Assembly (NCBI GenBank): GCA_941918925.1
Contig: OW799234.1
Span: forward strand, 74,172,543-74,236,542
Direction: 5' to 3'
DNA from: Phyto melanocephala
Lineage: Eukaryota > Arthropoda > Insecta > Diptera > Rhinophoridae
DNA: 64,000 nt
Made by a program: the position numbers and the translations under genes. Under the pieces are notes generated by a model. That model was not told where the DNA came from. It made no database searches and saw only the letters and a program-made list of their open reading frames with translations. Below, one piece after another: positions 57,734 through 64,000 of the stretch (positions are counted from its first letter, which is position 1; each line of letters opens with the position of its first letter).

Positions 57734-60700
57734 GTTTGCATTTGATTTGGTGATGAATTTAAGTTATTGATATGTTAAGAGAGATAAGTGTACGTCTTGT
57801 TATACAGTATAAGTTTAAATTATACCACCAAATTATGCTATTAAAAGGAATTTTCCTGAATACAATATAAATCCAATTAAAATTGGTTCAGTATTTTAGC
57901 AGTTTGAAGCGGTTAAAGTTGCTACTAACACATGCGCAAACCATAAATATGTTAGAAAGTCAATAAATAATTAAAACAAACTAATGACTGTTGAAACAAA
58001 ATTGTTGAGAGAAATTGTTGTGTGTGCTTAAAATACAACTCCCGCTTATGAGATTTTTGTTTGTTTTATTGTTTTCTATTTTAAATTCGGTGTTTACAGT
58101 TTTTCGATTTACTTTAGGTCTTTTATATTCAAGTCAAAATAAATGAATAAATTGATAAAAACTTAATTGTTAGAATAAAGTTTTATTTTAAGCTTAAAAA
58201 ACTCCTTTGCAGCTAGATTACGGTAAAACGGGTCGGCCTCAATACATACTAGTTTTAATAAATTGCCCTTATTATGGCAAAATTTATTGCACTTTTTGAA
58301 ATCAGTTAGCCAGTGCACTTGTTATATATTTGTTAAATTTTTGTAGAAAACAAGAAAAAAAGCTGACAGTCTGAAAATATACGAATTATTTTTTTAATAT
58401 GGATATGATGGCAGCACTCTTAAGTATGTGCTAATAAGTACTTTAATCATAATTTGTTTTTGTCTTTTCACAATTTGTATGATGCACCATAGCATGGTGT
58501 GATTTAAATATTTAAAAAATGTGCTTTCTAAAAGGGCTAAATTTTTTGAGTGAAAAGAAAACACTAGGAGAGTATTTTTGTTCTTAAGCCAGAAGCAAAT
58601 AGATACACTTCTTTGAAATCCCTCAAACTGAAATTAAAGATCAGTGGTACATAAATGGAACACGCAAAGAAAAAACATGGTTGGGTAATCATAATGTAAT
58701 AGAGCAACATACTATAATTGAATTGTTGGGTTTTGGATAAAACATAATATGGTTGTCAGTCATCATTATTTTATTTAATTGGAGCATAATGCAATAACAA
58801 TATATATGACTACAGTTGAAACCGACAATCTCTGATTTTTTTACGGCAAATCATTGCCATTTGCTTCTAGTTACTTACACTGATTGTACGAGTACTTACC
58901 TTTTTAATTGCAATTTTTATACCAATATTTTTTCTAATTTTTTCGTTTATTTTCAAGTTTTTTTTAAATTTTTTTTTTAATTTTTGTGTACTTTTTTGAC
59001 ATCTCTTAAAGAATAATAAAAAATTATTCAGCAGGAGATGAACAGTTCAAATCAATTTATTTAAAAAAAAACATAACTTGATTGTCTAGTAATCATATTG
59101 TTGTCTTACCTATTATTTAATGGTTATTTGCTATTTTAAATACTTTTGAATACAATGTTATTGTTTTCGTAATAATTTTATTTAAATCATATTATTTTTA
59201 AAAGACAACCATATCGAAATTTTTATGTAAAGTAAACATTAAATGATACAATTAAAACAAACGTTTGAATACAGTGACAAACTATATGTTGAAAGAAAAT
59301 AAAAATAACTGTTACTTATTTTCGATAACCAAATATTGTTACAGCAAATATAATATGACCGTCGTGAACATGTCTGTGAACATATAGTTTCTATCTGCAT
59401 GAAGTAACTCAAAAATACAATAAAATAAACCCTCAGTGATATAAAGTGAAACTACAAAGGCAATTTTTTGGACAGTGTCTTAATTTTTTACCTTTGGGTA
59501 TTATTAATTCCTTTGTTGGGAGTATTTATATTTCTTATCACAAGTAGTTTTTGAAATTTTGTTACCAATTTTTATTTAATCTGACGTTACTTGTTTGTTT
59601 TTGGGGTTTATTTCTTTAAGTATTATAAAGTAGCTCAAAAATATTGGGAGTTATTTAATTTTTTAAAATTGTTTGTGTTGATTTATTGAATATGGGACGC
59701 TTACTTCCAGATATGATATAATTACTCTGAGCTGCTAATAGAAGTTAGTTCGTACTGACACAGTTTAGGAATCAAAATTATGTTTAAAAAACTTGTAATG
59801 GAAAATGTTTAGAAATTTTAACACACTGTTTTTTTTTTGTCTTTTTTTTTGTAAAATGGAAATTGTTTAAAAAAGTCCTTTAATTAGAGCTACTTATGCC
59901 AATATAGTTTTATAAATATTTGATATCGTCCCTTTATAAAATATTTAATTGCAACCAACCCGGAAAAGAAAGCTTAAAAGTGTTTTTGCCAGGCAATTTT
60001 TAAAATTAGGTGTCATCTTTAAGGATTTTTCTTTATAGCTTTAGTATTTGCAGTTGGATATAAAATAATGTTTTTTACAATTTTCCTCTCTGGATATGAA
60101 TAATTTTCTGTTCTGTTTTGAGGTCCATTGACTTTAAGAATAATTTTTAATGACGACTTCTGCTTTCGGAAACAGATAAAGATTAAGCAAAGCTGTGGTC
60201 ATTTTTTAGAAGGTTCAATTAATTGATATAAGAGCGGTACATCAGCGTGGTAAAAACTAAAAAAAAACTGTAAATACTAGATCAGGAAACTTACGGTCAA
60301 TGGGCTTTGAAACAAAAACATTGATATAACATACCTAAGATGCTACTGCAAATGCTAAAGTTGTATGAAATTAAAAAAGGCGCCTTCTCGACTTTTCTTT
60401 TAAATTGCTATGCCCTAAGATGGTATGGTTTAATGAACATATACTTTAGCAAATGGTATAAAAGTCTTTGGCACAGCACTCCCACTCGTTAAAAAAAAAA
60501 CTTTTACTTTTAAATATTTTTCTCTTCATCTTGCATTTTTATATTTATTGAACAGTTTTTTGATTAAAAAAAGTTTAAGGCTGATAATGATAATAATATT
60601 ACAGGCAGGTCTAAACATTTTTGACTGACATTTATTTGTTTACAACTCATAATGCTTTTAAACCAAATCTTGATTGCTTAATATAATTTTAAATTCTTCT

Positions 60701-61260
60701 TGAAATAAAAAACAAATTGGGTAAATACAAAAATGAAATGACTTAAGTTTGGACACAACAAATCAATGATGGTGAAATCTTATGTGAACTGAATAAAAAT
60801 TAAAGACACGATTCATTCACGCCAATAGTGTTATTGAAATGACGCACTTGGTTTAAGCAAAAGGAATAATTTATTTATATGAACGTAGTTTATATATGTA
60901 CATACATACATCCATACACACATGCATATATACATTCATACAAATTTTTTGTTTTATTTATTTCTATGGAATTTTGGTCAATGGCTTTAGATTACATGAT
61001 TATTTATTTTGTTCATAAGCTTGTATGTACTTAAGGTTATATTGTTTTAATTTTATAAAAAAAAACAAAAAAAATATGTTTTGGCAATAAAATTCAGACT
61101 TGCGCAAAAAAAATCAATGATTAAACGAATTTTTGACACACTGGCATAACCTCAATTAAACAATTTGTTTAATCGCCAGCTGATCATGTTAATTACATAT
61201 GTATAGTTTTTTAAGGTTACCTATTGACGGAATTTCGTTTAAGTGTATGTAAATGTTGTT
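57734..61260. other. Unassigned AT-rich DNA next to exon 1
   Basis: Longest stretch without recognised elements. TTTGCAG followed by CTAGATTACGGTAAAACG at 58205-58230 looks like an acceptor but leads to an unrecognised frame. No exon called. Short (CATA)n near 60900-60940. Confidence 0.4.
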
Positions 61261-61269
61261 ACTATTTAC

Positions 61270-61642
61270 CTCTTTCACTTTTTTCAATATCATCTTCCTG
61301 TTCATGATTCACAGTTTCCAATTCAATTCGCTTTAATGTAAAATTGGCCGCCATATTACTAATATTTCTGTCCAAAGCATTGTACTCTACAACTGTTTCC
61401 TCAGTGAAGATTTTCAAACTATAGTTGACTTTATCCTCGAACAGAGAAGCAATTTTATTTTCCAATTTACTGCCCGCAGCCTGATCACCAGCATCTCCCG
61501 TTACTGCTAATAGATTATCCTCTATATTGCAATTATCTTTTAGGGAACAGGTGGCTGTTTGGGCTACTGCTGTTTCCAAACTATAGCCAAATTGTGTGCT
61601 TGAAGCCCATACAAGCACTATTATTAGGGTAATGCCCTTCAT
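61270..61642 (-). CDS. NRF-6-like acyltransferase, coding exon 1 (signal peptide)
   Basis: First coding exon of the host gene on the minus strand, 124 codons plus one base. The start codon sits in a good fly context (CAAAACATG). Residues 1-21 form a hydrophobic signal peptide (basic residue, then a run rich in I, L and V), so the product enters the secretory pathway. The rest is acidic and polar, with N-x-S/T sites such as NYS, NIS and NFT that suit a luminal domain. The exon ends in AGAG followed by GTAAAT at 61269-61264, a phase-1 donor. Joining that single G to exon 2 restores an open frame, which is the main evidence that this is a true exon. NRF-6-type proteins are multipass acyltransferases with an N-terminal extracellular domain. 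This exon is the variable leader and alone would not identify the family. Which NRF paralogue this is cannot be told. Confidence 0.8.
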
Positions 61643-62100
61643 GTTTTGTCGTACAATTTAAAGTTATTTTATTAATATTTTTCGTTTTATTTTTATTGTA
61701 ATTCAAGTGAAAAAAATTTATTTATTTTTTTAACTTTAAAATTATACCACGACTCTCATTAATAGTTTTTCTTCACATTAAATTAATAATTTGACGTTTC
61801 TTTAATTTTTTTGTAAAATTTTATTTTTTGTTGTTGTTAAACACTTGTTCGATTTTTTTTTATTTATTGTAATACCACGTTATTGTGTTGTTATTAACTT
61901 TAAAAAAAGGCTGAAATTGAACACAATGTATGACTTTGATAAATTTTTAAATATTTATTAGTCTTTTGTTTATTATTGATTATGATCAAGAGATATAATG
62001 GCTTGCAACGAAGTACATTATTGACGTATAAGAACCTGATTAAAAAAAACTCTGTCTGCATTGGAATTAATTTGGTCTCAAGAAAAATGAGCTGAACTGG
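61643..62100 (-). promoter_or_regulatory. 5' leader and proximal upstream region of NRF-like gene
   Basis: Must contain the 5' UTR, and possibly the promoter, if there is no upstream non-coding exon. No convincing TATA box, initiator or downstream element could be fixed. Position is inferred from the start codon only. Confidence 0.35.
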
Positions 62101-63664
62101 AGAAACTATGGTGATCACACAAAATTTTCTATAGAGAAACTTTGGTCACCATACAAAATTTTTTATAGAGAAACTTTGGTCACCATACAAAATTTTCTAT
62201 AGAGAAACTATGGTCACCATACAAAATTTTCTATAGAGAAACTTTGGTGACCACACAAAATTTTCTATAGAGAAACTTTGGTGACCACACAAAATTTTCT
62301 ATAGAGAAACTTTGGTCACCATACAAAATTTTCTATGGAGAAACTTTGGTCACCATACAAAATTTTCTATAGAGAAACTTTGGTGAACACACAAAATTTT
62401 CTATAGAGAAACTTTGGTCACCATACAAAATTTTCTATATAGAAACTATGGTCACCATACAAAATTTTCTATAGAGAAACTTTGATCACCATACAAAATT
62501 TTCTATGGAGAAACTTTGGTCACCACACAAAATTTTTTATAGAGAAACTTTGGTGACCACATAAAATTTTTTATAGAGAAATTTTGATCACCATACAAAA
62601 TTTTCTATAGAGAAACTTTGGTGAACATACAAAATTTTCTATGGAGAAACTTTGATTACCATTCAAAATTTTCTATAGAAAAACTTTGATCACCATACAA
62701 AATTTTCTATAGAGAAACTTTGGTGACCACACAAAATTTTCTATAGAGAAACTTTGGTGATCACGCAAAATTTTCTACAGAGAAATTTTGATTACCATAC
62801 ACAATTTTCTATAGAGAAACTTTGATCACTATACAAAATTTTCTATAGAGAAACTTTGATCACCATACAAAATTTTCTATAGAGAAACTTTGGTGACCAC
62901 ACAAAATTTTCTATAGGGAAATTTTGATCACCATACAAAAATTTCTATGGAGAAACTTTGGTGACCACACAAAATTTTCTATAGAGAAACTTTGGTGACC
63001 ACACAAAATTTTCTATAGAGAAACTTTGATCACCATACAAAAATTTCTATGGAGAAACTTTGGTCACCACACACAATTTTCTATAGAGAAACTTTGATCA
63101 CCATACAAAAATTTCTATGGAGAAACTTTGGTGACCACACAAAATTTTCTATAGAGAAACTTTGGTGACCACACAAAATTTTCTATAGGGAAACTTTGGT
63201 GACCACACAAAATTTTCTATAGAGAAACTTTGGTGACCACACAAAATTTTCTATAGAGAAACTTTGGTGACCACACAAAATTTTCTATAGAGAAACTTTG
63301 GTCACCACACACAATTTTTTATAGAGAAACTTTGGTCACCATACAAAATTTTCTATAGAGAAACTTTGGTGATCACACAAAATTTTCTATAGAGAAACTT
63401 TGGTCACCATACAAAATTTTCTATAGAGATACTTTGATCACCATACAAAATTTTCTATAGAGAAACTTTGGTGAGCACACAAAATTTTCTATAGAGAAAC
63501 TTTGGTGACCACACAAAATTTTCTATAGGGAAACTTTGGTGACCACACAAAATTTTCTATAGGGAAACTTTGGTGACCACACAAAATTTTCTATAGAGAA
63601 ACTTTGGTGACCACACAAAATTTTCTATAGAGAAACTTTGGTGACCACACAAAATTTTCTATAA
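62101..63664. repeat. 34-bp minisatellite, 46 units
   Basis: The unit is AGAAACTTTGGTGACCACAC then AAAATTTTCTATAG. Unit starts fall on 62101 + 34n throughout (checked at 62135, 63019 and 63631), so 46 units fit 1564 bp with no net length change. Three centre types alternate: GGTGACCACAC, GGTCACCATAC and TGATCACCATAC. From about 63121 the GGTGACCACAC type dominates. Confidence 0.95.
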
Positions 63665-63732
63665 GGAATCATTATTTCTTTAACGAATTTCTCGGTACTG
63701 AAAATTAAGTCCTTTAACAATTCTTTGTATGG

Positions 63733-63835
63733 AGAAAATACCCTGCAGAAAGCCTTAGGTCAAGTGTCACCACTTTTGTCGATTATTTTGGTGACTTCTT
63801 GGTACTATTGTCAACAAAACGTCTACACTTTTTAC
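63733..63835 (+). repeat. Dispersed repeat at the edge of the minisatellite
   Basis: Inverse match to 51521-51630: GGTGACTTCTTGGTACTATT, GTCAACAAAACGTCTACAC. It suggests the array was brought in, or is bordered, by a mobile repeat. Confidence 0.65.
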
Positions 63836-64000
63836 ATTTTGAAATGCAAAACAGAAAAAAAGCTAAAAATTTTCACTAAAATTATTTTACATGATAAACT
63901 GTAGTTTATTTTATTTAATGAGATAAAAAGTACCACACTGAAGATTAGAATTACTAAAATGAACTGGTGAATATCTGGCTCCAATATCGCCATATGGTCC
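63836..64000. other. Unassigned edge of window
   Basis: Nothing supported. Confidence 0.4.

Larger units (their letters stand above)
38034..61269 (-). other. Intron of NRF-like gene (23.2 kb)
   Basis: Phase-1 intron between exons 1 and 2, from GTAAAT (61269) to TTTCAG (38034). It contains mobile-element debris and one GC-rich block with splice sites (40949-41017) that could be an alternative exon. Confidence 0.8.

Noticed and set aside
58205..58290. Possible plus-strand exon after TTTGCAG
   Set aside because: The frame is short, unrecognised and has no donor; likely chance.
61643..62100. TATA box or initiator for the NRF-like gene
   Set aside because: Many A/T words but none at a position or with context that separates it from background.
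62101..63664. Regular repeats resembling a CRISPR array
   Set aside because: Units are contiguous 34-bp tandem copies with no unique spacers, in a eukaryotic context.

Overview
This is animal nuclear DNA, AT-rich and almost gene-free at first sight. It is most likely from a dipteran, probably a calyptrate fly. The grounds are many INE-1/DINE-like elements (INE-1 is the abundant Drosophila Helentron-type family), Helitrons ending in CTAG|T, fly-type mariner and R1-like retroelement debris, and short GT-AG introns. The species cannot be named from this window.

The one recognisable host gene runs on the minus strand across most of the window. Three exons join in phase: exon 1 with a start codon and signal peptide (61270-61642), exon 2 (37887-38033) and exon 3 (12411-12715). 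Together they encode 275 residues, the secreted/luminal N-terminal region of a nose-resistant-to-fluoxetine (NRF-6)-type membrane acyltransferase. The rest of the gene lies beyond the left edge. Most of the window is therefore two introns of about 25.2 and 23.2 kb, plus the left-hand intron and the 5' flank.

The introns are packed with mobile elements. Left to right these are: a Helitron with three 142-bp internal repeats (372-1039); INE-like family A (ends in a TGGTGGTGGGTATA hairpin) and family B (ends in GTGAAGGGTATA); a 3.7-kb DNA transposon with long inverted arms, a 4-bp ATAT target duplication and a two-exon transposase-like gene (3696-7410); several mariner relics; a 994-bp hAT deletion derivative nested inside a mariner; decayed R1-type non-LTR retroelements; a 5'-truncated non-LTR insertion with a 12-bp target duplication and a 225-codon open frame; a pogo/Tigger relic; and small MITEs.

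Four signals are not ordinary repeat annotation. The first is a 76-nt sequence (20448-20523) that folds as a type I hammerhead ribozyme with all core boxes and a partial second copy at 52.6 kb. The second is a 34-bp minisatellite in 46 units, in exact register, about 460 bp upstream of the gene's start codon. The third is a GC-rich block at 40.95-41.02 kb with good splice sites on both strands. The fourth is a dense cluster of 24 TAATC/GATTA words in about 500 bp (38981-39485).

INE strands below follow the INE-1 convention: the end that reads TATACCC into the GTCCGTCTGTCC region is taken as the 5' end.
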